Shown in pieces: positions 12,021 through 26,085 of a stretch of 64,000 nt of DNA. The stretch spans positions 44,708,953 to 44,772,952 of the forward strand of contig CM055110.1 in assembly GCA_029204225.1 (NCBI GenBank), read 5' to 3'. The first letter of the stretch is position 1. Every line of letters starts with the position of its first letter. The notes under the pieces were generated by a model. That model ran no database searches and had not been told where the DNA came from. It worked only from the letters and a program-made list of their open reading frames with translations. A program made the translations under genes and the position numbers. The DNA is from Diphasiastrum complanatum (Eukaryota; Streptophyta; Lycopodiopsida; Lycopodiales; Lycopodiaceae).

Positions 12021-12602
12021 TTCTCTAAATTCGGTGATGTATTCTCTGATTCGCTTTGAATTTAGTGCATGACTCTAGCAAGAGTAAGACACACAAGTTC
12101 TATTTCAGTATTTCTTGCACGCAAACTTGAATGAGAGATAATTAGAACATGACTGAAATTCTCCTTTCGTAGCTTCCTTCGGATCCTTATTTATTTTCAA
12201 ATTGAAATAGTTAGAACAACTATTCGCACGGGAAATTGAACATTCAACAATTCTAACATAGTTTGGTGATGTAATTTTCACTCGACTTTGGCGAATTTTG
12301 TTCAATGACCATTTACCTACACATACATACACATAGACGTACATATACATACATACGTGTATGTGTATGGGTATCTTAAGATTAACTCACAATGCATCTT
12401 AAGTTGAGAATAGGTAGAGACATTATTTCCTTCAGGTGTTTGGGCATGCCAATTTTTGGCAAAAATTAACAGTTCCTTTCTTGGACTTTGTCGACTTCCC
12501 CCAACACTTATGCTAAGAATTCTCATAGAGTTTAACGTACTTTCAGCTTTTAGGGCATCCTAAAACTTGATTTGGACAAACAACAATCACAAAGATGTGA
12601 GA

Positions 12603-12920
12603 TAGGCGCAAGAGTTTTCATTCTGTGCATTCCTTTGGTTCCCACCAATTCAGATTTGCCTTTTGAATTTCAGCGAGTGCAACCCAATCAGACCAGCGTT
12701 TTCCATGGCTATAAACAAAGCTTAGGGCCAGACAATGGAGTTTGTTGGATTGTATTTGCCTAGACCAGTGTTTAGCCATGGACAACTATATGTCGCCCTA
12801 TCAAGGGTGCAAAGTTCAACGGGCGCACGAGTGTTGATAAGAGATGACAATGGACGTTGGCAAGATGAAACGGGAGTCTCCACGTACACACAAAATATCT
12901 TGTACACGGAAGTGTTATGA
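12603..12920 (+). pseudogene. Helitron Pif1-type helicase, C-terminal fragment
   Basis: Two frames on the plus strand together show the end of a Helitron RepHel helicase. The first has GARVFILCIPLVPTNSDLPF, then a degraded FPIRPAFSMAINKAQGQT-type motif around 12670-12735. The second has GLYLPRPVFSHGQLYVALSR followed by VQSSTGARVLI (about 12745-12835). The GQLYVALSR signature is the conserved helicase motif VI region of plant Helitrons. A stop or frameshift lies near 12722, where the motif would read INK-Q-GQT. No Rep domain is visible upstream, and I could not find a convincing CTRR end with hairpin, so only a fragment survives. Confidence 0.75.
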
Positions 12921-13019
12921 ACAAAATATAATCTTTGTATGCTTTTTATCAGTCTGGTCAAGAATCAAATGGAGCTGCCACTATTGTCAGATTGTATCTA
13001 TCTTATAAATAACACATTG

Positions 13020-13345
13020 ATCTAAAACTGTCTTGAAATTGTCACGAATAAGATATTGTCGCGAACAAAAATTGTTCGACTTTGAAACTGTCGCGAACAT
13101 GACGTTCGAAACTCGACACTTGAAACTGTCCATAAACTCGACACTGTCACGAAACTGTCACGAACAAGACACTGTCGCGAACAAAAATCATTCGAGTCTG
13201 AAACTGTCGCGATACTCGACACTCGAAAATCACTCGAAACTGTTGCGAAACTCGATACTCGACACTCGACACGTGAACAAAAATCATTGGAGTCTTTTTC
13301 GATGGACTCGAATTTTTCCATGGACTCAAATTTTTCCAAAGACTC
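13020..13345. repeat. Minisatellite based on GAAACTGTCGCGAACAAGACACT
   Basis: Irregular units built from GAAACTGTC(G/A)CGAA, ACTCGACACT and AACAAAAATCATT(C/G)GAG repeat over about 300 bp and grade into GACTCGAATTTTTCC units at 13305-13345, the same core as the blocks further left. Confidence 0.8.
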
Positions 13346-13364
13346 GAGAGAATTTTTCGCCGAT

Positions 13365-13435
<71 letters not shown>

Positions 13436-13473
13436 TTTTGCCGATTTTCAAGAGAGAATTTTTCACGAAATGT

Positions 13474-13508
<35 letters not shown>

Positions 13509-13532
13509 TTTCAGAATTTTTCGCAAAATTTT

Positions 13533-13574
<42 letters not shown>

Positions 13575-13725
13575 TTTCGCGAAAATTTCGAGAGAATTTT
13601 TCGTCGATTTTCAAGAGAGAATTTTTTGCCCATTTTCGAGAGAGTATTTTTTGTGAAAATTTCAAGAGTTACAATTTTTCGCAAAAATTTCGAGACAATT
13701 TTTCGCAGAATTTTCAAGAGAGCTC

Positions 13726-13768
<43 letters not shown>

Positions 13769-13830
13769 ACAATTTTTTGCAAATTTTTTGAGAGAAATTT
13801 TCGAGTGTATTTTTTGCAAAATTTTGAGAG
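13346..13830. repeat. (GA)n arrays separated by GAATTTTTCGC spacers
   Basis: GA tracts lie at about 13366-13432, 13472-13504, 13536-13571 and 13727-13767. Between them run short spacers such as GAGAATTTTTCGC and GATTTTCAAGAGAG. This is a compound microsatellite; the Ser-Leu or Arg-Glu open frames it generates are artefacts. Confidence 0.9.
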
Positions 13831-13914
13831 AGTTGTGTTTATCAGTTTCAAGTGCAAACTTTATAATTGACAAACTTTTTTGTGTTTATCATCCAAGTCA
13901 TATATACATATGTA

Positions 13915-14070
13915 TCTTCCAAATCATCGGCCGCCACCTAGATCGGCCTCCGTCAACGACAGGCACTTACACCTAGAAGAAGGCGATCCAACCTTCTCTC
14001 TCATTCAGCCATCTTCCAAATCATCGACCGTCACTAGATAGGCCACCATTGTCCGTCATCGGCGGGCACT
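13915..14070. repeat. CATCGGCCGCCACC-type repeats, second location
   Basis: Same degenerate unit family as at about 9790-10130, here followed by CGTCAACGACAGGCACT and a close copy GTCATCGGCGGGCACT. Confidence 0.6.
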
Positions 14071-14944
14071 GACAACTAGTATATATGTACAATTTTTTGT
14101 GTGCATGTGGTGTGCATATGTATGGGTGGATGCATCCTTCTCCTCTCACCCATCCATACACTTTTTTGAACTAAAAGGACAGGGAAGAAGATACATGTAT
14201 GGGAAAAAGCATGCATGGCCCTCCTCCCTCCTATCTCTCTAATGTATCACCTCCTATGATCCTTCTAACACCTATCTATGTTCTAGAATCTAAAATCTGA
14301 CACTCAAAAACCACTCTTAACAACCATATATCAAATCCCCTCCCTAAACCCTAAACTCCCGTTTACCATTCTTTCCTCTCTTACCTCTCCTATTTCTCTC
14401 TCCTCTCACCCTCTTCTCCCATATCTTCTCTCCTCGTACTCTCTCCCTCACACAAGTTCTGACTTCTCTCCATCTCTCTCACGCGAAAAATGAGAAAGAA
14501 CAAAAAAGCCCTAACAAGTGTATGGGCAATTTGTGACTCAAAATAGACGGATTTAATTTGTGGTTCTATTAATCCATGGAACTTGCACATACATGAAGAT
14601 AAGATGTCAAATTGCAAAAGTAAAGCATAGAAACAAAAGTATTTGACTGCATGAACTTGTATATTGATTCCGTATTTTTGACAATAAATATTTGTTTCCA
14701 TGTGTACCTCCTGCAGAATATTGAAAAAGTTAACCAAACAATGATTTTTTGATGTAAAACAAGCATTCCCAACAGATTTTTTGATATGGTGTGATACATA
14801 ACAGCGTTCCCACATTTGTTCTTTACACAAAGGAACTACGATCTAACCAGAACCAAACTTAAAGCCACCACACCATTACAGTCTTCAATTTGTCAGGCTA
14901 GGCCAAAACTCAAAAGTACACAAGGGAAGGGCCAACATAACTGA

Positions 14945-15395
14945 ACAATTTTCTAGCATCAAACAGGTTTGAAGCATTATCCAAACATGTTTTATCACAC
15001 TTTCCTCCTTCGAGAAGACAGTTCACATATACATACTATAGATAAGGATTTTTAAACTACAAGTCTAAAATATACAGATCTGATTATAGAATATTTGCAT
15101 ACATGGTAGTGTACATTTTGTTTCTTGTGTACATGTGGAAATGTTCCGAAATATTACGAACTACAAAAAAATTGACATGAAACAAATATTCCAAATGAAT
15201 TTTTTGAGAAGTTTAATACAAAACTTTCTAACATCAAACAAAATGTGGCCTTATTTGAAGCATTATTTTGTGATAATCCTTATTCCATCACATCATCAAA
15301 TTAAGCTCACGTATACATAGCACATAGACAGATGTCTTAATTGCAAGTTTAAATATAGAGCACGAAATACAAAATATTTGCATGCATGGATCCAA
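14945..15395. repeat. Old tandem duplication, period about 282 bp
   Basis: The segment with CTAGCATCAAACAGGTTTGAAGCATTAT...ACATATACATAC...GAATATTTGCATACATGG (about 14945-15110) recurs in the same order and spacing at about 15222-15395 with many substitutions. Confidence 0.65.
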
Positions 15396-18300
15396 TGCCA
15401 GAAGCCTTTCCTCCTGCGCAAACTTAAAACGACCATTCAATGATGGTCGTACCTTTGCATAGAAGCCGAAAAATAAAAAGCAGGCACCTTGATTAACCAA
15501 CAAACCAAAAGAAGCTCAGATTAAACACAGCTCAGAAAACAATGGTTCTTCTATCAATGCATATAGGATAAACATCCACCATTCAAATTTCATCCAAAGA
15601 GTTCTATTTCATGGTCACTCTAGTATATGCTAGATCTTATTCTCCAGAAAAAAAATGTCCACAAAATCACTCGCGTTGGAATTGAATTCAAGAAGATATA
15701 CATGATATCATGTGATGGCTTTTTTGTATTGCAGCTTTTGTTCATATCCAATCTGAAAATATCGTTACAACAAAGACTAAACACCAACTAATAACCAAGA
15801 AAATTTTCCGACAAATTTCAATCTACCATTCAGCAACCTATACGGTGTAGGATGACACCTGAATGTTAAAAAAGCCTTCAAGTGTACTCTTTAACTTAAT
15901 GAAGTCTATCCAACAAAACCTCGAAGTTCGACCGGAAACTTCATCTTACTGCATTGACATCCCTATCCATCATCAGCTCACAAGAGCAGCTCTGGTCACA
16001 TGCATCCACGTTAGTTTCATGCATACATGCAACATTGTGCTGAGTTTCTATCACTTTCAGATGGTGGATCACCATGGGCTCATCCATGATTAAGACCAGC
16101 ATCAAAGAGGAAGCCAATCTATTGAAGCCCAACTTTCTCATAAAGAAAGTAAAGAAATTTGCATATTCCTTGCACAAAGCAAAAGGGAAATTAGAGAAGG
16201 TAGCTACCTAGTAGGCCAAGCGTGCATTACTTAAAAAATGGGAAATAGCAAAACCCAAATAGCCACTTGGAAGATCTCAACATCAGAACGAAATATCCAG
16301 TAAAACAGATGAAGAATATATTGATGTTGAATGTAAGATTGTTCCTTACGTACCAGAAAAAAATGCGCTCTTTCAATTTTCGTAGTCTATTGCAAAGTCT
16401 TCAACCGTCAATATCATGGTGCATAGCACATGATTATCCAGCAACACCCTTAACTTAAGCCATCAGTAACCAAGAGTAAGTGATGGTTGCATTATACATC
16501 CTATATCATCAGCACTCATAAAGTTTTAGTTACAACAGTGGGCTGAGATTCTTAGAACACTTTACTGAAGGTGACGAGAAGACTTGGCAACCAGCACTGA
16601 AGAGCATCGACTGTTTGAACTGAATGAAATAAAATTTTGAGTCAGATTAAAATATCTCATCATTCTCCATGTAAAATGTTAAAAACTTTAAAGATGTGTT
16701 TGAATAGAACCTTCTTTTAAAGGAAATCAACAATTGTCACCAGGCTTGGGTTCCAAATACAAATTTACATACACGTAAGCCTGTTTAACTACTTCCAAGT
16801 AAATGCAGAATCATCACTTGAGTGTGCCTTCAACTTTCAGGGTCAACGAGATCAAATTATGGTAAAACACTCACGTAAAAAATGCAAAGCTTAAACTACT
16901 GAAAAAGATGTGTTACATAAACAAAAACACCCTTCACAACCCTAAGCATCTTATACAGGCCCGGAGCAGTTTCATATCTGAAAAATGTGCAAGAACAATC
17001 TCTCGTGTGAGCATCAGCAACTTCACATTTGCCAAAATAGATTCTGAGAAAGCAACTAAAAAACTAAAAGAGACAGCATACCTTGTCGAATGGCAAGCAC
17101 AATCCTCAAGTGATAAACTCCATTCTGTACTGCAATGATGCAATCATTGACTCGAGAGTCTCTGCAATGACATAATGAAGATGTCAGAAGCAACTCTGAT
17201 GGTCTCACCCAATATGACACGTTTTCCGCATCATTGATACTAGTCACATGAAGGCAATCTTCCAGCCAATGAACATGCATTACTTCGAATGTAATAGAGG
17301 ACATTTCTCTTACACTGGAGATAATTTACAATGCAGCATCCCTTGCCTTTCTAACTATACAGCATCAGTGGAATATAACCATTAACAAATAAAGCAACAA
17401 GGCTGAGAACCTGAGATTTTGCATCCTGAAATCCAGTACATTCTCACTTTGCTTACCGAAATAGCAAAAGATTAGATGGGATTTAGTAATTGCATAGCTT
17501 TATCGTTAAGATCCAACTAGCAACCTAAACTACAAATTTCTAGATTGTAAACTAGTCTAAACCTAAACCTAAGACATTCCTTAATAGCAAAGTAGCCTCA
17601 ACCTAAGCCTCAAAAAGAATTTTACAAGCAGAATCTAAACTTAAAACAGCACTAAGTAGTCATCCCAACCCTCGAGACTACACTGGCAGCCTCAACAAAT
17701 GAATTGATTTCTGTCAACAACTAATATAATGCCATATATCCTATGCTCCAAAATGTTTTAGCGTGATATTTATCATCCTACGAAAGGCTTCCTTCATATT
17801 CTGTCTGGTACTGTGAGACTTGTAGCTATCCAGAATCCTGTATACAATCCAAATACCAGATAACATAATTTTGAAAAAAAGGACCGATAAACTGCTCATA
17901 TCGTAGGTTTCTCATGAGATTGTTACCTCATATCAGTTGCACTTAAGCTGATCGATACTACTACTTTATTACCATATATATTTTCCTCTAAAGCATCTTG
18001 CTAGTGTAGGCATAGTCTCATTTTATCGAATCTTGTCCTTCATCTTAAGTATCTTGCCAGTGCAGGTTAGGTACAGTATTAGTTGGTGTTTCCTAAAAGC
18101 TTTGAACTTTGACAAAAACAGATGTTGATAAGGCCAATTAATTTATGGATATCATGAATGAGGAATGTACAACCACCCACTTGCAGTTAAGATATTTTTA
18201 CAGATGCACGAATCTGGGACCTTCTACAAACTATTCCGGAGAAATTTCGGCCTAACAAGCGCTCACGGCAATACGTCATCATATATACATGATCACACAA

Positions 18301-21300
18301 TAAAATAACCCCCTTTTCATGGTGTGCCTTCCATCTTTTGAGCTTAAGAAACTCTAATATCGAACAGTTACATCTAAATGCACCTCTTGGTAAACATGCA
18401 AAATCTACCAATCTAGCAAATCTCCTATTCTCCATTAGAAATAACTAATAACTTGATTCAAAATGCAACTGAAGCAAATTGATTCTGGCTAACGAGGTTT
18501 ACATAAGAAATGAGAACAAAGAATTCACCCTCATTCTGTAAATCATCTTAGAGCCGATGAAAATCCTTCTAAAAATCAAACATGTACTTCAAGAGTACAT
18601 CAAAGTGGCTCAAACTGCTAAATTGCTATGGCCCATGCAGCTATAGAATGTCAGCCCAAAAGTGACAGATTTGTGAACCACAAAGGTGTTGCATGCTTGA
18701 GCTTCATGATCCTTCAACAAATATATCGAAGATAAATGTCAGATCACTGCAGATACATAGCAACAATTGTCAAAACTAATGTTGAATCAACATGCAAAAA
18801 GAACCTATAACAATTGAAACTTAACATGTGAACCACAACATTCAGCTGGCATATTTTCATAGCTAAACAAAAGCCGATACTGCAGATGAGTAGCGGAGGT
18901 GATGATCATACCATAAATACAATCGTTTGTAGACGATCTGAAAGTTATAAGAGACTCCAACTTTCCTCGCCAATAAAGTAAGCTGAACATAATCTCAAGT
19001 TTATTTTGGGAAAACCTAGAAACAAACAATGTGAAGCGTTGTCCCAAAAGTACCTAAGAAAACTTAAATATGGTGACTGCACTGTGATTGGTAAAGAGAT
19101 ATTGCGCAGCTATATTGTGTCAGAGCGTATCGATCATAACTACAAGGGGGAGGAAGTAAGGAAACGTGCTGTACTCTAGTGTATCAATTCATGCATAAGA
19201 TAGATACCAAATCAAGGAGGAATAGAAATCTTGACACTGTAGTAAAGAGCAAAACTTAAAAAGGCCTCGTTGAACCCACAGGAGTGGAAATGTAAAACAA
19301 CTCCGAAGTGGACCCCCTTATTAAGAGGATTGACCACATTAGTACGAAAATAAGCAATCACTTAGTACATGTCTGTACAACAAAGAATTGACCCAAAAAA
19401 TCGTGTAAGAACAATATAAGTAGCGGGATTTTATTGCAATCAACATGCATAAAACACAGATGAGAAGATGAATTCCAAAGGCATATATTAACTTGCACAT
19501 AACAATAAGAAACCAGGAAATTGTCCGCTACATGGAGAATTTTAACGCTTGAAAGTCTTGGGTTCATGTAAAGACATTTTAGGTCGTTAAACAAAATATT
19601 ATCAGAGAGAGTAGTGATTTTCTGAGGAACAGTGGGTGATATGAAAAATTGGCAATTTGAATGCGAAGAATAAGATCTTCACAGAGAAAATGAGTTGGGA
19701 AAGAAAATGGTCTACAACATTGAACAAAGAGAAAAAACAACAATCCATTATACTTTATAATGCATGTGTTTTTACTACAAGTCTTCTTGAGATGACTTAG
19801 GAGGAATGGTGGTAGAGAATAGGAGAATAGTGTAGCATGAAGTGCCAACCGTCCAGACTCCAAAAAGAAAGTGATATGACAAAATTAGATAAGAATGAAC
19901 AAATACTATAATCTTTGCCTTGAAATAGAAAGATCAGCGAATAGCAATAGTGCATGTACAAGACTGAGTAAAACAATTCACAGTCCTTTGATTGGTACAA
20001 ATTTCAAGAAGCCAGATGCTTAGCAGAGTAAGACTCGAGGGAAATAGATGTGGAAACATTTTGCAATAAAACATATCAGAACAAAGGTTAGGAGTTGCTG
20101 GCAAAATGGAGAGATGGATACTGAATTTATCAAAAACCGTTACGGCTTTGTTGTAAGATAGAAATGAGTAGATTGTTTGCTTCAACCATCGAATAAATTG
20201 AAGTACCATGAAAAACAAAACTTCAGCAAATATTGTTCTCTCATAAAGGCCTTAACATGAAAATGTGTCGACAAAGCTCACCCAAAAAGAAAAGTGCACA
20301 CCATTCATTTGCTAACAGGATCAAAATGTATACTATGGAGTTGAGAAGCCAAAATATTACCCAGCTATATGGTGTACTGAGGTCTCAAGTCTCTCTGTCT
20401 CGTCTGGAAGAACGGTGGACTAGCTCATGAGAACAACTCGCTGGACCACAATTCATATTACAAACTGCTTATTTCTTAAAGGTGTACAGTTAACTCTTAC
20501 CGAAACAACAGGACCTTGATGCTCAGTCTCTTGACCTTACACATAACTTATCTGTGTAACACATCACCTGGAGAATTAAGCTTCAAAAGTCTAAAGGCAA
20601 TATTTGCAGTTACTGTTTGAGGTTACTCCGGGTTCATAGACTAATAGTTGACACCCAAAGGGCAGGCTGCATTATCCTGCTACGAAAAGATAACTGCTCT
20701 CATATAATTTACTACTTTAGCCTTAAATTCATAACAGAATGCTGCAGTATCCTTAAATTTATACTTTGGCACCCTATCGTTTACTGTTATCATGAAGAAG
20801 CATGAATGCATGTTCAAAAAAAAAGGAAAAAGGGAATAGTTCTAGAAGTCACACGTCTTCACATTTCCATCATCATGAACAGCTTCAGAGCACGATGCAC
20901 TAACACCAGCCAGAGCCATACTGCATCACTCTCCAGTCAGCATGAACGAGTGTTGCATTCAAGCATATAAGACATTTGAACTCAAATCTTCCAAACAATC
21001 TAGAAACTTTCAGGCTTTTTAAGGATGCCACATTATCGAATATAAGCTAAGAATGTAGCTGCATGAAGATGAATTAATCTGTAAGTCAATTATCGAGATA
21101 AATATCATTTGGTTGTGAAAATGATAAAGAAAATAACGATTTTCCTTTACTTTAACCATTCTACTCATGTGGCCATCAATAACTGGGAACTGGGGCCCCA
21201 CAAAGCAAAATGTGGATGTTTTACCTGTATTTTTTATTCAGGAATCAAATAGACATGAATGCTGCACTGGCATGAAAAAGGGTACAATTAACTATTTACC

Positions 21301-22259
21301 GCGATCTGGAATGCCTTGGGGACTTTGATTTACGTCAAATCGCCAAAGAAGCTGAATCCGCACACCAAAGCCTTCTTAGGCGATAGTTTATCTTTTGCTT
21401 TCTAGAAAATTCTATTAACTTGAATCACAGTTTCTTAAGACAATGTTAACCATCAACCAATCACAGCGATTTGCTATACACTTCTTGAATCACAGAAGTA
21501 ACACTTCAAAGAGCAACACAAATGCACAATAAAATCTGTGTAACTCAGGCGTGGTTGCTAGCAAAGGAACCCTTCAGACTAAAGATGGTTGATAATTGGG
21601 TACTGCAACGAGCAGAAATTTCATCGAACCATGGGTGGGTGAAGTCAGATAATGTTTGGAATGTTCATGAAAACTGGACACACTGTTAGATGTAGGGGAA
21701 ACAAAATGTACAGAAAAGTTAAATGCACCTCACCTCCCTAAGTAAATGTCATTCGGACTTTGACATTCTCAAATTCAGCAGTTTGCACCCAACATTGATT
21801 ACATCTAGCACTGGTGGGTCTGGACTAGCTACCCGAAAATAGGTTGACTGGCGACCAACGATAGCCATAGATCACATTATCATGGTTGATTGATCAGGGA
21901 CTAATTCTACACGCAATTTAAATCACTGAACTCAATTTAGTGTATATGACTGTATTAACTTATGTCTAGATTTGTCTAGAATAATATGCTTGGCATAACA
22001 AATGAGACGTGCAATCTTTGACAGTATGTCTTCCGACCACAAAGTCTTAGACCAACTGCATCATGCATGGCGTGGACAAAAGGCTTCATTGGCACCCAAG
22101 AGAAAAAGCAGGTCACATGCAGAATTAAAAGTCCGCATTAGCTTTCATGCATTTGTAGAAAGACCAACGTGAGTGACGGGCAGACTTGGTCAATGAAAGC
22201 TAGCTCAGTTTAGCATAGCTGCAGTGTTGATTGAGCTCCAGATGGTTGGATGGCTGCCC

Positions 22260-22842
22260 TGCTTCCAAGGTAGTGAAAATTGAGTGGGAGAAGATCTGAG
22301 ATGGAGCGCCCTCCCCTAACCAACAGATTGCAACAAATTTTATGCAAATCTAACAAGAATTGGAGGAGAAACTTGTGAATCCCCTGATCAGATCAACCTG
22401 CGAGTTTCTACACAATCTGAGATGAAGGAGACAACAAAATGATGAAGAATGGAAGATTATTCCAGAAATCACACTCCTCCAAATCGTGGAGGTTCTATTT
22501 ATAAGAAATGATGTATGTACAATACATTGCATGCTATTGCCAAGTGTCCAAGATATGTGACAATTTGCATGTCTATTTGCATGTGTCTAGTTTGTCATGC
22601 ATGCATCTTGCATGTTGCATGCAAACTAGGACATGTGGCAAACTAACTATTTCTCCCCCATGCACATATGCATGGGGGTCTACCAAACTCCAGTGGACAA
22701 GTGGCATCAACACGCAAGAAGGCCCTCCACGAGTTTGGTGCTAAAAAAAAATTGCCTAAGTTTATTTGGGCCTTAAAAACTTCGGCCTCAAATAAAACCA
22801 TGTGTTATGTTTTATTTATTTAACTAGGTTTATATTTCAACA
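22260..22842 (-). mobile_element. Probable solo LTR
   Basis: Read on the minus strand it begins TGTTGAAATATAAACCTAG at 22842. It has plant-LTR architecture: an upstream region rich in GCATGCA palindromes, a TATA box (TTATAAATAGAACC near 22500) and a downstream pyrimidine-rich transcript start region. A CA end fits near 22260. No internal coding region or second LTR is adjacent, and I found no clear target duplication, so the left boundary is uncertain. Confidence 0.4.
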
Positions 22843-24118
22843 GGCACCTCTTATTATAGGCATCAGGTCCTCATTTACAGTGGGTGCAAATTTGATTGGA
22901 TGGAGTTTGAGAGATCTGGCAGAAAATCCTGACCGTTAGACTCCTGTTCCGTCAGTGAGGAGGTCAGCTTTTGAATTGAAGTTCATCATTGGACTCCTGC
23001 CAACTAGTATACACATCATGTGTTCTTACAGTACATCAATGTATGATTTCTTCGCATATTAACGGAAGTGGAGATATTTAACTAACACCCTCTTAGAACA
23101 TTTTCCTTGCTTGAAAATTTCTATCTTTTTGAAGCTTATATCTTCGTGTTTGCAACATCGACAGTGCCTTTAGGACCCACTTCATATTTTCATTTCATAG
23201 CTGCCTCTTCAACATAAAGTTGCTACTTCTTCAATGCAAGCATTTTGTATCACTGCCTTTACTTTGCATAAAAAAGGCATCTTCATTTTGCAGCTTCAAG
23301 ATTTTTTGGCGGAAGTTGGTTCAGTGTAGCTTAATAAACAGCAAATTATTAGTGGAGATCATTGCTTCTACAATGTTTTACAGTGCTTAATCTGTACGCA
23401 CTTGCAATTTGTTCTCCATCCATTTGCATTCAATGAATGTCTTGATAACCAACTCCATCACGCATAGCTTGATCCAATGCACTCAACATATGCCTGAACC
23501 ATCACCATCCTATTCTCGAATGACAGTCACACTTGATACAATCACAAGGTATGCTAATCAAGCACAACACAAAATGGCTCACTACCGTTTAACTCTTGAT
23601 AAAAAAGACTACCTAGCTAACTTGAGAAACTATTGATGTGTCACTAAGGAGCCATGCCATATCTCAAACCACTAGATTGATCTTATGTAGAATACAATTT
23701 AGGAGTAAGGATCGAAACAGAAAACCTGCGCTACTCGCCAATTATTGAAGCCAATATATGCAGAGGTATGCATATTCAGTATACAATAAGGAGCTCAAAC
23801 TTCAACTTCATGGCGATAACTGGCAATTATACCCCATGACTATAAATACTTGACTAATTCGGCTATTAATCTTCATACATCAAATTTTTAAGAGTGCATT
23901 GATGAACCAATACTGAAACATGCACACCTGATTAGGCTATATGCGCTATCCCACATAGTTCTTATGATTAAGCACCAACCACTTTTAGAAAGCATCAACA
24001 TCGCAGCTATATCATCATCTTTCCAAAATTAATTTCTTTTTTGTTCTTTTCTTTACAGTGAAATAGAATTTGGCAACGTGTGAGTGGGTGCACGCATGCC
24101 ATCCAGGCCAGGTATACA

Positions 24119-24442
24119 CTATCCTATGGGTGAAGGATAGTCCATTACGTCAAGCAAACAACTAAGCTGAAATGCATTGGGAATGGCAAATGGTGCATGA
24201 ATGAAACAAATGGCCTTTAAAGCAACGGGACAGAAGGCCCATGGGCATTGGTACCAAATAGCTGGGATGGCCTTAGGCACTACAAGCACTGCCCAATGAG
24301 CTAGCTCCAAGAAATGTGTTAAGAATAGCAAGTGATGCATGGATGAAATCTGTGGGCTGAGGTGTAGGCAGGCCACAGGCATAGGTGCCCAAGAGCTGGC
24401 ATGGTCTTTCACGCTGCGCAGCACCACCCAATGAGCTAGCAA
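24119..24442. repeat. Diverged tandem duplication, period about 140 bp
   Basis: Two copies share, in order, a GGCAAATGGTGCATGAATGAAA-like block, a GGCATTGGTACC/GGCATAGGTGCC block and CACTGCCCAATGAGCTAGC/CACCACCCAATGAGCTAGC. The minus-strand frame repeats LAHW...LVVPKAI/LRSVKDH at the same period. No protein family is recognised. Confidence 0.65.
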
Positions 24443-25465
24443 ACGAGAACTACATGCAGCTGAAAATAATGGAGTACTGAGAATATGTCAAGCTAAACAT
24501 GCAACTCTGACAAAATAGAAAACGATGACAAGATTGCAAAAACTTGCTTGTACATTCCTCATTCCTCGTACACTAAATTTTCCAGTCAGAATAATGCATT
24601 TGCAAACTCGAACATATCTTGTGTGGCTACTAGAACCACACCTAGTTGCATTCTTTTCAATACCGTGGAATCTAGTATAAAACAAAATAAAACAAACAGG
24701 ACTGGCAACTCCAACTTCATGGAGTCTACCCGCAGATCTACACCATTGTCCACAGTGGTCATGGTAGTTTTCTATACAAAGAACAACGTGATTGACCTCT
24801 AGCAGACAAACAGAAGACCCTCCGGCCTTGAGTTACAAAGTCAAAACCAATCCCACAAATAGCACAGTAACTTAAATCTCATAAAACTAATGCAAAATGT
24901 ATTGCACTGACAAGCAATGATTCAACTGTCTGATAAAGATCTAAAACTATTTTACAAGTCCCAAATACCGAACTTTACTCTGAATATTGTTTGCTTCTAT
25001 AAGCTATAGGCAACAATCCTGTGCATATATGTATTTTCCCGCAAAGATTTGCTGAAAGCAATTCCAAATATTAAAAGAAGATACTTTCAGCCTTAAGTGC
25101 TTACCTTGAATAGTTACTGGTTCCCTTTTCTCCTTGAGGACACTAGAAGGTCCAAAAAATACACTTTTGAATCAGTCATGTGAAGGAAAAGCAACCTGAT
25201 AACTTCCCCTATTTTGGTTGCACTGAAACTCATGCCTATGAGCAATCCTTTACTTAACCATCTGCCAGAAACTATCGGTCACTAAAGAACATAATAATTG
25301 TACTAGACAATCACAGTGAACTGTCACATTAACACACTAACAGAAAAGCTTCTTTCTAGAGAGTAAAGGCTTCTAAAGTCTTACGATCTGCTAGGACACA
25401 AAACAAAAAGCAATCCCATCAGAATAAATTTTTGCACATCCTTGCATTTGCAGCATTTGTGGTTT

Positions 25466-26085
25466 GCTGCTGTGATTATTGACATCAGCATCTCGTATTG
25501 TTCCAGCCATGTCCTACTTTTGAATTCGATCTATTTGACTTACAGCATAATCGGGGATAAGTGCAAAAGCTCAAACACGAAGTAATACTCTTTTTTGTGC
25601 AATCTCCAACTATATTGAGTCTACCCACAAATTTTCACCTTCAGGCCTCTTCTGCATAGCATCGACAAGAAATTACAGCCTACAATGATCGACACATATA
25701 ACATCCTAAAAGCATGTTCAGCACCAAGCAGTAGGTACACATCACAGCAACCTATGTGAGTACGCCTATGTGGTTTTCTGCTATAGCTATTGATTTTGGC
25801 ATCTCATATTCTTGCAGCCATGTCCTATTCTTGAATTCAGTTTATTTGGCTTATAAAAGAATCAGGGAGAAGTGCAAAATCTTAAACATAAAAAGTTTTT
25901 TTTTTATATCACAAATCTAGAATAAAACCCAGGAGAACTTTCAAAAAGTGCAATCTCCAACTTTATTGAGTCTACCCAAATAACTTCAGCTTCACACTTC
26001 TTAGCATCAACAAAAGCTACAGCTATCTATGACACAGAACACCCTACATGTATGCGATCAACACTCAACAGTAGGTGCACATCAA
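25466..26085. repeat. Diverged tandem duplication, period about 310 bp
   Basis: Blocks such as CAGCCATGTCCTA, AAGTGCAAAA, GTGCAATCTCCAACT, TTGAGTCTACCCA and CAGTAGGT(A/G)CACATCA occur in the same order at about 25466-25746 and 25778-26085. The second copy has an extra internal stretch of about 50 bp. A third, very short relic (CAACTTCATGGAGTCTACCC) lies near 24710. Confidence 0.7.

Noticed and set aside
13147-13976. Arg-Glu and Ser-Leu rich open frames of up to 172 codons
   Set aside because: Products of the GA microsatellite and its spacers, with no independent support.
17085-17165. Exon-like segment on the minus strand with an acceptor TTGCAG and a donor AAG|GTATGC
   Set aside because: It does not join to any other exon with a recognisable protein; splice consensus alone is common by chance in AT-rich DNA.
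21307-21400. Plus-strand stretch ALGTLIYVKSPKKLNPHTKA, vaguely like the copia integrase/RT junction region
   Set aside because: Too short and isolated; no neighbouring copia motif in either direction, and the minus strand offers an equally good exon-like reading.
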